The translations under genes were made by a program, and so were the position numbers. From Siphonodentalium dalli (lineage: Eukaryota; Mollusca; Scaphopoda; Gadilida; Siphonodentaliidae), in the NCBI GenBank assembly GCA_032622095.1, contig CP136062.1, positions 52,531,349 to 52,595,348 on the forward strand: a stretch of 64,000 nt of DNA, given 5' to 3'. This document shows, piece after piece, positions 42,801 to 57,800 of this stretch; the stretch's first letter is position 1; every line of letters starts with the position of its first letter. Below the pieces are notes generated by a model that did no database searches, was not told the origin of the DNA, and worked only from the letters and a program-made list of their open reading frames with translations.

Positions 42801-45800
42801 AATTGAACGTTGTTCAGACGATGTTTTCTAGGAGTGGTATGGTTGATTTGCTTGGGATTTTCGGCGATGTAGTAGAATCCTACATTCCTCCAGTTTGCAT
42901 AGTGCCTGAATACTAACTTAACAGTTTAACGCACCCAAACAAGTCCATAATATGTCTTTAAATTATGCACAGAATACGCTGTATAGTTATGAGTAACCTC
43001 ACTATGATATGTTTGTTGACATCTAGAGAAGGCATCACCCGCCAAGGGTTAACTGATAGGAAACTGAAGTTTGCTCGGTCAAATGAGTTTGTATTCTTTT
43101 GAAATTTATGGAAACATTGTGATAAAATATATACTTCACATAAAAGTACTACTTTCAGTTGACAACTCTTACAGAGTTTAGAACAAATATAATGTTTTCT
43201 ATGGAACGAACGGGGTTACTTACAATTATGATATTTTATGATCAACATTGGTGATAAGCGGGTGCACATGATTTACGCTTAAAGTCCGCTAAAGAACAGT
43301 AAGGCAACCATACTTCGACGTAAACCAGTATTATCCCGACCGATATCACTAGCTGGTTTACATCGAAGGAAACTTGTACTACCACCACGATAGTGTATTT
43401 GACTTTCTTGTTATCACCCGCGATCAAAGTTTGATGGGGGATATAGAAATGGGTTACATCCATCCATGGCAAGCCTGAGTTTAGTGTGCCTGTTATTTGC
43501 AGAATGAGGTCCCCAGAGGGTGAGTTTAGTGACGCTATCCTACACAGTGGGCTAGCATCACCAAATTCACCCTCTTGGGACCTCATTCTGCTGTTGGAGA
43601 AATAGACTCAGATTGAAGTTCCCAAATGATGAATGTACATCCATTGGGAACCTCGATTATGCAATGTGTTGTCTGCCAATTTGGGGATATAGAGAACTAA
43701 ACTAAAAATAGAATCTATGTGAAGAAGTTTCTATAGAAATTTATAATAAAGAAACTTTCCAGAGAATATGGGGCCTAAGCAGAATGAGGTCCCCAGAGGG
43801 TGAATTTAGTGGTGCTAGCCTGCTATGCGGGATAGTGTCACTAAATTCACCCTCTGGGGACTTCATTCTGCAAATAACAAGCACTAAACTGTGGCTTGTC
43901 GTACGTGCTCATGTCTGTCCATTAAAACTTTGGCAGAATATTTGTCTATCATTGGTGGTCAGAATTGAATTTTCTTTTGTATGCTGACGAACAACCTTGG
44001 GGGTGGAAAGGAAGGATATTTACATACAACGGGTTTTGATCATTGGTATGTTGATGAACAACCTTGGGGGGAAAGGAAGGATATTTACATACAACAGGTT
44101 TTGATCTTTGGTATGCTGATGAACAACCTTGGGGGGGGAGGAAGGATATTTACATACAACGGCTTTTGATCATTGGTATGTTGATGAACAACCTAGGGGG
44201 GAGGAAGGATATTTACATACAACAGGTTTTGATCATTTTTATGCTGATGAACAACCTTGGGGGGAGGAAGGATATTTACATACAACGGCTTCGTTCATTG
44301 GTATGCTGATGAACAACCTTGGGGGGAAAGGAAGGATATTTACATACAACAGGTTTTGATCATTTGTATGCTGATGAACAACCTTGGGGGGGAGGAAGGA
44401 TATTTACATACAACGGCTTCGTTCATTGGTATGCTTATGAACAACCTTGGGGGGAAAGGAAGGATATTTACACACAACGGCTTTCGTTCATTGGTATGCT
44501 GATGAACAACCTAGGGGAAAGGATATTTACATACAACAGGTTCGTTCATTCAGGATTTAAAGTTATTTCGCTGAAAATGGAATTTACTCTTTGCGTGACT
44601 AAATCCTTCGGCGCACCCTGTAGGCCACATCCCTCATCCGATCATCACCAAACTACCAATGGTAGTTCTCTGATAACTCTAAAATCAAGTTGGTTTTTTG
44701 TGTCAGATATTTGACAAACCGGCAATATTTCGTTGAACAAAATGTTGAGAAATAACAGGTTTTGGGCAATTTTATAATATAGTTAACTGTGGTTAGCATT
44801 ATTTTTGTGCAATTACTCGATTCTGATAACTGAATCGGCATTTCAAAAAATGTTGTTCTGGTTGGAATCTGATGATATGGGGACCATCAAATTGGATTGA
44901 GTACCTTTAAATAACGCACTGAATACGCTGTATAATTATGAGTAACCTTACTGTGATCTGTTTGTTTGCATCTAGAGAAGGCCCGAACTGATGTTTGCGA
45001 GGTTTTTAAAAAAATCTGATGATATGGGGACCATCAAATCGGATTGAGTACTTTTAACCACAGCAGAATTATGGGTAACTTTTCAGTATTTAGTCGGAAA
45101 TATGGCTTGTTGCCATTCATCGGAAAGCTCTCAGTCCTGAAAATCCTGAAAAGTTACCCATAATTCTGTTGTGGTTAAGGAGTCGATTATTTATGGCATT
45201 ACTTTATGTAATCCACTGAATTTAATAACAAAAATTATTTTTGATTTTAAATTGTTATAAAGCTAATAAAATGTTTACTGCTTCTCTTGTTGTTTTCATA
45301 GGTATTCACATGGCCTACAGTCACCAACATCACTGAGGTGGTTGCCACGGAAAAATGTCGACTATACATATCTGGATCTATCGTGGCACAAACTTGTCTC
45401 AACTTCAGCACATCAGTCAGTTTAGAACTTGCTATGGATGCATGTGTTGGTGAAATCCAGGTTTGTTTAAATACATAAAATCAAATCAAAATGCTAGTAA
45501 AAGTCTTATTGTCTGACAACTGCCAGAAAGGGGCATTTTTTATTTCAGAGTTATTGGCATAAATGCCCAAATTGCAAAATTATGGTATTCATCAGAGCTG
45601 TTAAATTTCACGGATTGTCCGTGAGACTCCCGGATTGCCATAGGGAAAATCTCCAAAATACGGAAGACCACCAACTTCATCACAATATTTGGGCATGTCT
45701 CCTAATACCTACTGCAAAAAGCTCCTGGATGGTCATTTTCAAAACTTATCATGTCTGGTATTCAAACAACATTTTAAAGCATTTTTCAGGACCAAACCCA

Positions 45801-48800
45801 TAATAGGCAGTCTCTTTAAAAAACTGACGATAATCCTATCGGATGCACATCTCTAGATTTGTGGATTAAAAGTAGTTTCTTTATTGATGGGATTCCTTCC
45901 ATTTCATTAGAGATTGGCACAGAGTATGCACGATTTCATTGGTTAATGGCATATAACAGATCACTTCACAGATCAAAGGTCGAATGACATGTTGACAATT
46001 TTCCCACACATTGTCAAACACAACTAATGTTGTAATACTGAATACAAGCGATATATCAATAATTCATTATACTCATCGCAGTATAGGAGACATCATCTTC
46101 GAGTTATTATCAGTCATCTTGCTGTATTTATAACTATTTCTAAATACTACAATTCTCACAAACATTTACCAGGAATGCACTCCATATTTGAAAACGGTTT
46201 ATTACATCATGTTGGGAATACCGCGTCGTCGTAGAAATGAATTTAAATTCGAGAGATCTAGAGACGTACATCCGATAGGATTTTCGTTGGCTTTTCAGAG
46301 AGACTGCATAATAAGCTACAGTAATGCTCTAATTAATCGACCTCTTAACCAAAGCAGAATTGCGGGTAACTTTTCAGGATTTAGTCGGAAATATGGCTTG
46401 TTGCCATTCATCGGAAAGCCCGAGAGCTTTCCGATGAATGGCAACATTAGCCATATTTCCGACTAAATCCTGAAAAGTTACCCATAATTCTGCTTTGGTT
46501 AAGAGGTCGATTAATTAGAGCATTACTGTACTGTATATATTTCTTTTAGTGCAATATAAAAATGCTTTTTATAGCTGATATACAGTAATGCTCTAAATAA
46601 TCGACTCCTTAACCACAGCAGAATTATGGGTAACTTTTCAGGATTTAGTCTGAAATATGGCTTGTTGCCATTCATCGGAAAGCTCACAGTGAAAATTACC
46701 CATAATTCTGCTGTGGTTAAGGAGTAGATTATTTAGTGCATTACTGTATTTCACATTTTTCAGATATCGGGAGTATATGATTTCCTGAGTGTCGCTTTAA
46801 GTAGCATTCTTATGCCATGTTTGGAAGAAGCAGCAACGAACCCGGACATGTGGGTGGAAGATGGCGATGACGTCGTTCTCCCTCCAGTTACTGATCTCAG
46901 TTGTCCAGAAGACTGCAGCGGTCCATCGCATGGAAAGTGCATAAAAGGTGAGTACAGTAATTCCCTAAGTAATCGACTCCTTAACCACAGCCGAATTATG
47001 GGTAACTTTTCAGGATTTAGTCGGAAATATGGCTTATTGCCATTCATCGGAAAGCTCTCGGGGAGAGCTTTCCGATGAATGGCAACAAGCTATATTTCCA
47101 AAGAAATCCTGAAAAGTTACCCATAATTCTGCTGTGGTTAAGGAGTCGATTACTTAGGGCATTACTGTATGCAAATTACTGCAGCAGAGCCTGAGTTTAG
47201 TGTGCCTGTCATTTGCAGAATGAGGTCCCCAGAGGGTGAATTTAGTGACACTATCCCACATAGTGGGCTAGCATCACCTCATTCTGCTTAGGCCTCATCT
47301 TCTCTGGAAAATTTCTTTATTATCAAATTTCTATAGGAACTTCTTCACATAGAATAAAGTTTCCCAATGGGTGTACATCACAATATTCACCATTTGGGAA
47401 CTTCAATCTGAGTCTATGTCTCCCATAGCAAATGAGGCCATGCGGAATGAGGTCCCCAGAGGGTGAATTTGGTGATTCTAGCCCACTATGCAGGGTAGCG
47501 TCACTAAATTCACCCTCTGGGGACCTGAATTTGCAACTGACAGGCACATTAAACTTTGACTTGGACTGCAACAGGAGAAGAGTGTGAGAGATGTAAGTGT
47601 GGGGTTTGTCCAAGGTTCCTTTTAGGTAAATGAGTTAATGAAATCGGCTGGGATAATACTGGGTTACTTCGAAATACGGGAGCTTTCCGATGAATGGCAA
47701 CAAGCCATATTTCCGAATAAATCCTGAAAAATTACCCATAATTCTGCTGTGGTTAAGGAGTCAATTATTTAGCGCATTACTGTACTCTTCTGCAGTGGAC
47801 CGTAACCTATTTTTCATGATGGGAGTTGTGCATCATTAAATATCCTGTGATAGCGCATTCATTAATATGTGGGAGTCTCCCATTGGGAGCCTTGCATATA
47901 TAAGAGAATGCACTGGCTTACAAGGTCAAGGTAAATATTGTTAGACCAATGTATTCTCTTATATATGCGAGGCTCAATAAGGGTTAAGCTTAACCCTTTA
48001 CCCAACAGAAGGGCCCTGTGCCAATGCATTCTCTTATATATGCTAGTCGACCATAGGTCGCCTCGCATATATAAGAGAATGCATTGGCTTAACACATTAA
48101 AAATTATAAAATTGTTAAAGAATGTAAGAAAAAATGGTAAAAAGTGTTAAAAAAAGATTTTTTTTATGCCAATGCATTCTCTTATATATGCGAGGCGACC
48201 TATGGTCGACTCGCATATATAAGAGAATGCATTGGCACAGGGCTAACTGTAACTATCACAATGTGGTCAAGGAGCCGGTTCCAATGGTATCCATATTTGT
48301 ATGGTTCTATTGAGACAGATCGAAGATATTTTAGGCTGTTGAAGCTTTATTTGGCCGGTTTGTTGGGTAAAGGGTTAAATCACCCGCTCATCTAAAATCA
48401 CCATGTAATGATGGAAATAACATGTCATGATTGTGAATGAAGCCTGGTTTATTCCATAGAAGACAGTATATTTGTTCTGAACTCCACAAGAGCTGTCAAC
48501 TGAAAGTATTAATTTAATGTGAGAAATTTATTTCATCACAATGTTTACATAATTTCAAAAGAAAACACACTCATTTGACATCGTGACCTCGTAACAGTTC
48601 GGGTCTTCTCTAGACGTAAACATAAAGAGATCAAATGTGAGGTCAGGGACCAGCCTGGAGTTTATTTTCAGGGTGAAGTGACTTCTCCCTGTCACAAAAA
48701 TAAGGCAAAGTGGGCGTTCTCCATGGCGAAATTGGTTGGCAATATTGAAATCGGCCTGCACTGTAGTTGCCATATATAAAAAAAATAGGAGATATGTAAT

Positions 48801-51800
48801 ATTTAAATTAAAATGATGAAACAATGGTTCAAATGTGGAAACTTTATGTTCAAATCATCACTCTAATAACTATGAATAATGTCCAAACATAATTGTGAGA
48901 GAATGGTAGCATATTTTATATAAATAATTTTGGAAGAACGGCATTTTTACAACCGCTTATGAATACGAAAAAAATAAAAATTACACAATGCTTATGAATA
49001 CGAATCATGAACATTCTCACTCATTAAAGGTGCCTAACCTGGGTACAGATATTAATATGTTGCAAAATTAATTTGTTTTCAAAGTTATTCTGGCCTTTAC
49101 AAAATTTAACAAAGGGGTGATGTTCTGACGTAAGGTGTAGAGTTGTAATCTTCAGGTGTGATAATCTCAAAATCACAAGTCACTGTGGAAACCTGACGAT
49201 GTATTCACAGCTGTCTGCAATCAACACTCAGGTGTGAATATGCTCCCAAATCAGATTAATACAGATGTTAATAGTAACTATGGTTATCTCAGACAGTGTC
49301 AACGGATATAACTGGGTTTAACCCTTTCAGTGCCAAGTCCGATTTTTGTATCAACCCATATTTCCTTGATCATTTTTCAAATTTATTGATTATAATAATG
49401 TGATACATTGATGGAAAGAGCTCTTAGAAATTTCAGGGCGACTTAAACTTCGCCTGGCTGCAAAATTAGGGTGAAGTGAGGAAGAATAGGGAGACTTCTT
49501 CACCCTCTCGGCTGGTCCCTGTGTGAGGTTTATCCTAATTACCTAACAGTTAGATTATAATACATCATTATGGCCATAAGATATAATAGTTAGATTACAA
49601 TACATCATTATGGTCGTAAGATATAAATTTTTTTACTAAATGTTTAGCATTTTGTGTTGACTTGTAGTATAAAGTTAATTAAATTTGATGAAATATCCTG
49701 CCACTGGATCTGGGCGTAAAATCGCAATAGAAGAGTAAGGCACCGGTACATCTCAGTAAACCAGTATTATTCTTGCCAGGAAACTTTTGCTAGCAATTAT
49801 TTATGACTCCCTAAATGGTTGCCATATTAATCCTTTTCGACACTTAAAGTGACATGTGAAACACTCCGGTTGGGTGATAAAATAGAAATGGAGAATAATC
49901 TTGCTCAAAGTAGTTTTTTTTATGAATATTAATCCTAATTTACAGTACACACACCATCATACTTATCTATTAACTAAATGCAATGACTCTCGATGGCGAA
50001 ATAATTTGCGTTAGTTTATCGCCGATAGCCGCGTCCCGAATCGCGATGTTAATATTTACAATTAATCGTAGTTCAGACTGGAGTGGTACGGTCGATTTCT
50101 TTTAGATTTTCGGTGATGCTAGCAGAATGCTACATTCCAACAGTTGGCACAGTGATTTACTGTGATTACTAACTTATCAGTTTCTCGCACCTGATCAAGT
50201 CCATAATATGTCTTGAACCCTTTCAGTGCCAAGTCCGATTTATGTATCAACCCATATTTCCTTGATCATTTTTCAAATTTATTTATTATAATAATGTGAT
50301 ACATTGATGGAAAGAGCTCTTAGAGCTTTATCCATCAATGTATCACATTATTATAATCAATAAATTTGAAAAATGATCAAGGGAATATGGGTTGATACAA
50401 AAATCGGACTTGGCACTGAAAGGGTTAAGGAAACCAATTGATTACTCTCTATATCAATCATTTATCTGCAGCTTTCTGTTTCTGCCTTACTGATTTTGAT
50501 GGTGAAGACTGCAGTATCAGAAAATCAGTTGCACCTGAGATAGACTCTATCAACCCAGGAAACTTATGCGACAGGAGAAACAATGAAAACTGCAATGTCG
50601 TCACAATCTATGGAGATAACTTCATTGATGGTGAAACTCTATCATGCCATCTCTATAGGATAACGGTGAGTTATTGTGTCATCTCTGTAAGGTACAGTAA
50701 TGCCCTAAATAATCGACTCCTTAACCACAGCAGAATTATGGGTAATTTTTCAGGATTTAGTCGGAAATATGGCTTGTTGCCATTCATCGGAAAGCTCTCA
50801 CTGAGAGCTTTCCGATGAATGGCAACAAGCCATATTTCTGACTAAATCATGAAAAATTACCCATAATTCTGATGTGGTAAAGGAGTCGATTATTTAGGGC
50901 ATTACTGTATTTTTCCGTGACTATGAGCATATTGAACCTTTTTATTACCATGTTTTTGTCAATACATAGACAATAGTTAACTGTTCTGAGTAGCGTATGG
51001 TTTTTCTCCTCGGGTGAGATGCGGAGGATTATTTTTACGAGGCCCTAGCCGAGTGAAAGTAATCCTCGCATCTCACGATAGGAGAAAACCTTTACGCTAC
51101 TCACAACAGTTGACTGTTGTGTTTATTATATTTGCTTTACCAGTTTGTTTATGACCCAGACCACAATGAAACACACAGTTCGACCTAATATATTCTTAAA
51201 GCTACAACATCACTAGCCATTTCTGATAAAATAACGTGCAAGGATACCGAATAATGTAACAATTGACATTATGACGCAGTGCTGAGAGTAGGATAACATC
51301 TTGAGAGTAGGATTAACATCTTGAGAGTAGGATAACATCTTGAGAGTAGGATAACATCTTGAGAGTAGGATAACATCTTGAGAGTAGGATACTCTCTTTG
51401 CTGAGAGTAGGATAACATCTTGAGAGGAGGATAACATCTTGAGAGTAGGATAACATCTTGAGAGTAGGATAACATCTTGAGAGTAGGATAACATCTTGAG
51501 AGTAGGATAACATCTTGAGAGTAGGATAACATCTTGAGAGTAGGATAACATCTTGAGAGTAGGATAACATCTTGAGAGTAGGATAACATCTTGAGAGTAG
51601 GATAACATCTTGAGAGTAGAATAACATCTTGAGAGTAGAATAACATCTTGAGAGCAGGATAACATATTGAGAGTAGGATAACACGTTCGATCTTCTGGGA
51701 GTGGGGATATGATTTATATTTTGGTGTAAAATGTTTATCAAAATACAATAAATGCTTCCCTCAGTCCCGAGATATAGCCTTGAAATAGTGTGCCTGTCAT

Positions 51801-54800
51801 TTGTAGAATGAGATCCCCAGAGGGTGAATTTAGTGATGCTACCCCGCATAGCGGGCTAGCATTACAAAATTCACCCTCTGGGAACCTCATTCTGCTGAGT
51901 TGTAAGCAGAATGAGGTCCCCAGAGGGTGAATTTGGTGATGCTAGCCCGCTATGCGGGGTAGCATCACTAAATTCACCCTCTGGGGACCTCATTCTGCAA
52001 ATGACAGACGCACTATTTCAAGGCTTGCAGATATAGAGGATATATCTAGTGTTTTTGAGTGGATACAGAACATTATATCATGAGTGAGCGAGACAAATGG
52101 AAAATAACACTCAAATACACTAGTTAGATATTATTTTTTATATTATATGCGTTTCCAAAGAAATTTGCCATTTATGGCGATAAATGTTCTCAAAATAGCT
52201 TTCAAACGATGTACCAAAGCCAACAGCTGATTGCTGCCTGTTCACTTCACCATCCGCAGATTAGAGAAATATAGTTCCTGTATTCTTCAGTTTATTTCCC
52301 CCATAATTGTGCCAAATTTCAACATAAAATAGATTTTTATTATAATTTATTATTGATAATTTATTATTAGAATAATAACATCAAAGGATAACTCTACTGA
52401 TTCACAGGGATTTTGAAATAGTCGGTGGCACATTGGTACATAGAAAGTGAATCGGTCGCAAGCGCGACCTAGTGTGAAAGTGAAAAGTTCTGTATATCCT
52501 GCTGGGTTATATCAAGATTTATTTAACTGCCATTTTTTCAAAAATCCTAACTGCGATTTTTTAAATAAATCGAGAGGGTTAAAATAGTAAGCAGAGACGG
52601 AACTGGGTCAAAGTATAAATAGTAAATGGATTTAATCCCAACATGGGGATATGATAACACATGCTCAACTACCCGGATCACTTGGTACCAGTAGTAGGGT
52701 TATCCACAACCCATACCCTGAATGCAAACACAAATAATGTCATGCATTTCCCGAATCAGTTTGTTTCACTAGCAGCTTTACCAAAAAGCACTATAAAGGG
52801 CCCTACAGGTACAATTGCACAATGTATATATCTCCTCATGTGCAAACTCTGACAAACAATACGGAAGTTTCGGCAATGCATTATGAAATATCAAAACGAT
52901 GTTCACAACTTTCGCCCACACCTATAGCAATACATTTCAATGGCTGCGATCACAACATGAGCCACCTGAGCTTCCGCATCATAGACATCCTCAAAACAGA
53001 TCTGGACAATAATATCAATAAAACTACATGCACAAGCCTTGAAATAGTGTGTCTGTCATTTGCAGAATTAAGTTCCCAGAGGGTGAATTTATATAGCGGG
53101 CTAGCATCACCAAATTCACCCTCTGGGAACCTCATTCTGCTGAGGCGTAAGCAGAATGAGGTCCCCAGAGGGTGAATTTAGTGACGCTACCCCGCATAGT
53201 GGGCTAGCATCACTAAATTCACCCTCTGGAGACCTCATTCTGCTTAGGCCTCATCTTCTGGGAAGTATCTATGGTATCAAATTAACATTGTTTTTAGTTA
53301 CATTTTCCCTTCTGGGAAGTTTCTATATCCCCTAATTTGCAGCAGATAAAATGCATAATCGAGGCGCCCAATGGGTGAACATCACCAACTTCAACTGGGG
53401 AACTTCATTCTGATCCTAGATCTACCATAGCAGTTGACGGCCTAAGCAGAATGAGGTCCCCAGAGGGTGAATTTAGTGATGCTAGCCCGCTTTGTGAGAT
53501 AGCATCACTAAATTCACCCTCTGGGGACCTCATTCTGCAAATGACAGACACCCTATTTGCAGGCTTGCAAAGAATATAAAATCCTACTGCACTTTCAGCT
53601 GGCACTTTTATTATTTTTTCGTCTGACTGTAGTCTGCAACATTATCCTGAACACTTTCCGAATGAATAATAGACCATTCCAATATACTAATAATATGAAT
53701 CGTACGTGACACGTAGTGGAGCAACCACACATGCTGTGCGTCGAATTTGCTTTTTATCGGCGACATAATGCTGAGAATAATTTATGTAACAGCACGCAAT
53801 GGCCCCGGTTGAGACAATATTCACAAATATTGTCAAGAATTGTGCAATCTTGTCTGGATTGTGGCCCACAAATCCAACATGACATAAATGACATCTTGAA
53901 CAGTGCCATGATGTCTTCTCTGGTTTTCATTAAGCTAACTAATGAAATTTGTCTAAATAACTAATAAGCCCCTATGCCTAAATCACATGGGAATTCTTCG
54001 GAAGTTGTGAAGTTGACAATTTTATTTTCATCTTGTTGGTCCACTGCCAATTAGGGCGGCAACGATTCACCGCGGTTTCGGTGAATCGCGATGTTTACTG
54101 GCGGTGCGATACACGGTTCGTTTCGTAATTATTCCGGTACGTTTTCGATCCGCATTTTTGTCGCCCAAGCTCTCTGAGAGGACACTTTTCATTGGCTGTA
54201 ACCGCAATGATTCCGTATTTTCCTTTTCTGTTAACCAATCAAAATTGTTCTTCCGCTATCGCGAGGGTCAGTTGAATATATTTGACATTTAAAATCAATA
54301 ACAAATTAACATGTCAGAAGTATCGCATGATAAAAGTTCTCAGCCGGTCGGAGACGGGCCTGGCGGGATAACTCGAAAAATTGTCAGGGCACTGGCGAAG
54401 TTTCAATCGCCGGTGTGGAAGCACTTTGGGTTTTGTGCGTTCAAGTTGAAAGTCTGATGCTCTAAAGCAGTTTGTTTTCAGTTAATTTTAATTTTCATTG
54501 GAACATAAATGAATTATCCTCAAACAGAAATCATGACAGACGCAAAACCTAAAGGTTACTCAGAAGGATATATCAAAACATGTGCACCCTTCAGCACTTT
54601 TTTTGTTTTTTTGGTGAGAGTGATCCCTTCAGCCTTAGGAATCTTTGATTGCCAAATAACTGTACAGGGTGCTGAGTTGGTATAACATCAAGTGTGGTCA
54701 TAATTCCAGTACATGACTGAATAATAGTACACATAATGGCTATTAATGCAACAGAACAATCAAAAGTTGTAAACTGGTCCAATTTTCAGTCTGGAATGTA

Positions 54801-57800
54801 TCGCGATACGTATCGTATCGTTGCAAAAAATCGTGACACGTATCGAATCGTGAGGTGGGCGTATCGTTGCAGCCCTACTGCCAATTCCGCAATCTAACAA
54901 TCTCCAGACAGTTGCTAACAGGAAGTCACATGTCAATTTCACAAAAAAACGTACATGCCACCAGAATTTGGCTCATCGCTATAGAAAATATAGAAATAAT
55001 TATATGACGTCATCATTCATCTGTGCCTAAGGTATAAGCACCAACGCACGCTTCACTCGGTTGTGGTTGCTATAACTGGGTGGGAGAAACCATTTAATAT
55101 GGAAAGTGTTAAGTTTGCCTTCCTTTCTTAGAATAGAAATAACTCATTGTATACATTGGTCCACTATTATTTCTTAATTTTATCATAATGTCATTTCAGG
55201 GCACGTCAACGTCCTTGACTGTTTCGGCTGACGCCATCATCATTAACGCAACCTTCATTAGCGTAGAGGTCGTCTCTTGCACCCTGCCTGCTATCACGGG
55301 AACAGATGCTGCTGAAAACAGTTACGCTATCCGGATCAGTAACAATGGAGTGACTACGAGCATTAATATACTGAACTACATCATGTACGATTCCGTGTGT
55401 GAGATCTGCACGGATTCGAGCTGCAGTGTTAATGTTAGTATAAGCATCAGCCTGTGCGTAATTGTTATTTATTTCACTCCTATGCGCGATTTACATTGAA
55501 AACGGCGTTAATTAAAATTGGTAATATCACTAGTGAATTATGTCATTTCTTGTGACGTCACTTACTGATCTAGACTGAATTTTCGATGGTTGATCTTTCT
55601 TCACATCATGACTTTCATGCATTAATTTTGGGTGTTTTAATCATATTTGGCGAACCAAATTGGTGCAGAAGTGTAATAAATAGAGTAATTAATTAGTTCC
55701 GAGAGTTACGTTAAATAATTCACTCGAGGCGGGAGACGTTTAGGTAAGAAACTTGTGCGCTAATGCGCACTCATTTCTTACCTACGTTTCTCGCGAATTA
55801 TTTAACATAATTCTCGGAACCAATTGATTACTCTCTATGGGTTGTCTGGTGTCCAGATGTATGTTTGTGTTTGTAATATGACCTTGCCTAAAACTGCTTG
55901 CAAGGCTCATTCTGATTGGTCAATATTCATGGAGATGGAAATGTCGTTTTGTCGTGCAATTGTAGAATGTACCACAAAAAATCAAATGTACCGTACCACA
56001 AAAAAATTGTGTTACCATCTCAAACTACAGTAATGCTCTAAGTAATCAACTTCTTAACCACAGCAGAATTATGGGTAACTTTTCAGGATTTAGTCGGAAA
56101 TATGGCTTGTTCCCATTCATCGGAAAGCTCTCCCCGAGAGCTTTCCGATGAATGGCAACAAGCCATATTTCCGACTAAATCCTGAAAAGTTACCCATAAT
56201 TCTGCTGTGGTTAAGAAGTCGATTACTTAGAGCATTACTGTATCAGCATCCTCATAATTCTAACCCTTTCACGACGTGCAGCATTAAATATCATGTGCTA
56301 GTGGATTCTCTTATATATGCGAGTCTCACATATATACGAGAATGCACTGGCTTATACAAGATCAACATAAATATTGTTAGGCCAATGTATTCTCTTATAA
56401 ATGTGAGGTTCCCTTTGGGAGACTCTCATATATAGGACAATGCATTGACACAGGGTTTTCGCAAAATTTCAGGAAGCTCCTGCCATGAAAGGGTTAAAGA
56501 TGGTGTATCACTTCTGGGCCACAATTCAACAACATATTTTTTATAAATCCAGATTTCGAGAGTATATTTAAATAATTATTTTGTGAATAAAATAGAGATA
56601 AAACTGAAGATTGGGTATTCAATTTGTCTATAAAGGCATAAACAATTGGTTTATATTGATCGTAATTCCGAGTGAAAACTGAATGATAAAAAATAAGTGT
56701 TCTCCCACTTTGTACGCTCCGAATGTTTTCGCACTAAAACTGCCCCGTGACCACAATATGAAATTCTAAATAAAATTAATGTTATTTGATAATTGCTTTT
56801 TCAGACAAGTGTCCTTGTTTCGTATCTATTATTTTATACTCCCAAATCTATATAAATCTTATTGGGAAAAGACAAACTATATTTAATATCATGTTATGCT
56901 CAAGCCTTGAAATAGTGTGTCAGAACCCGTAGAGAGCCCCACTGGAGCAGACGACACAACCCTTAAAAAAGTGTGTCTGTCATTTGCAGAATGAGGTCCC
57001 CAGAGGGGTGAATTTAGTGACAATATCCCGCAGAGCGGGTTAGCATCACAAACTTCACCTCCTGAGGACCTTATTCTGCTTAGGTCTCATCTTCTGGGAA
57101 TCATATATCTATAGTTTCAAATCAACATTGTTTTAGTTCTTTTCCCCTTCTGTTCAGTTTCTATATCCCATAAATTGCAAAATCGAGGTGACTAATGGGT
57201 GAACATCACCACAAACTTCAACTGAGGAACTTCAACTGATCCTAGGTCTCCAATAGCAGTTGAGGCCTCAGCAGGTTGAGGTTCCTTGAGGGTGAATTTG
57301 GTGATGCTAGCCCACTGTGCGGGATAGCATCACTAAATTCACCCTCTGGAGACTTAATTCTTTCTCTTAATGACAGACATACTGTTTCAAGGCTTGGTTA
57401 TGCTGATGTAAGATACAGTAATGCCCTAAGTAATCGACCCCTTAACCACAGCAGAATTATGGGTAAGATTTCAGGATTTAGTCGGAAATATGGCTTGTTG
57501 CCATTCATCGGAAAGCTCTCAGTGAGAGCTTTCCGATGAATGGCAACAAGCCATATTTCCGACTAAATCCTGAAAAGTTACCCATAATTCTGCTATGGTT
57601 AAGGGGTCAATTATTTTATAGGGCATTACTGTACATGCAATGGCTAGTAGTGCCATTACCAGTTTGATTTGAGATGTAACAGAAATAAGACATACAAAGC
57701 TGAAATATCAACACATATCATCATACAGCTTTTAACCCTTCCACATCTAGAGCTTTCGGAAATGATCACTATTTTTTACCATCATCACCTGTGCACCTGC

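Noticed and set aside
43981-44714. Gly/Tyr-rich repeat proteins on the plus strand
   Set aside because: Several frames of a ~63-bp minisatellite are open at once; no splice phase fits exons 16-17.
48555-48824. Minus-strand 90-residue frame with a signal-like start
   Set aside because: Overlaps an old inverted repeat copy; no splice partners or family resemblance.
51213-51849. Three overlapping minus-strand repetitive proteins of 150-178 residues
   Set aside because: The 19-bp repeat opens all three frames in the same way (57-bp super-period); not coding.
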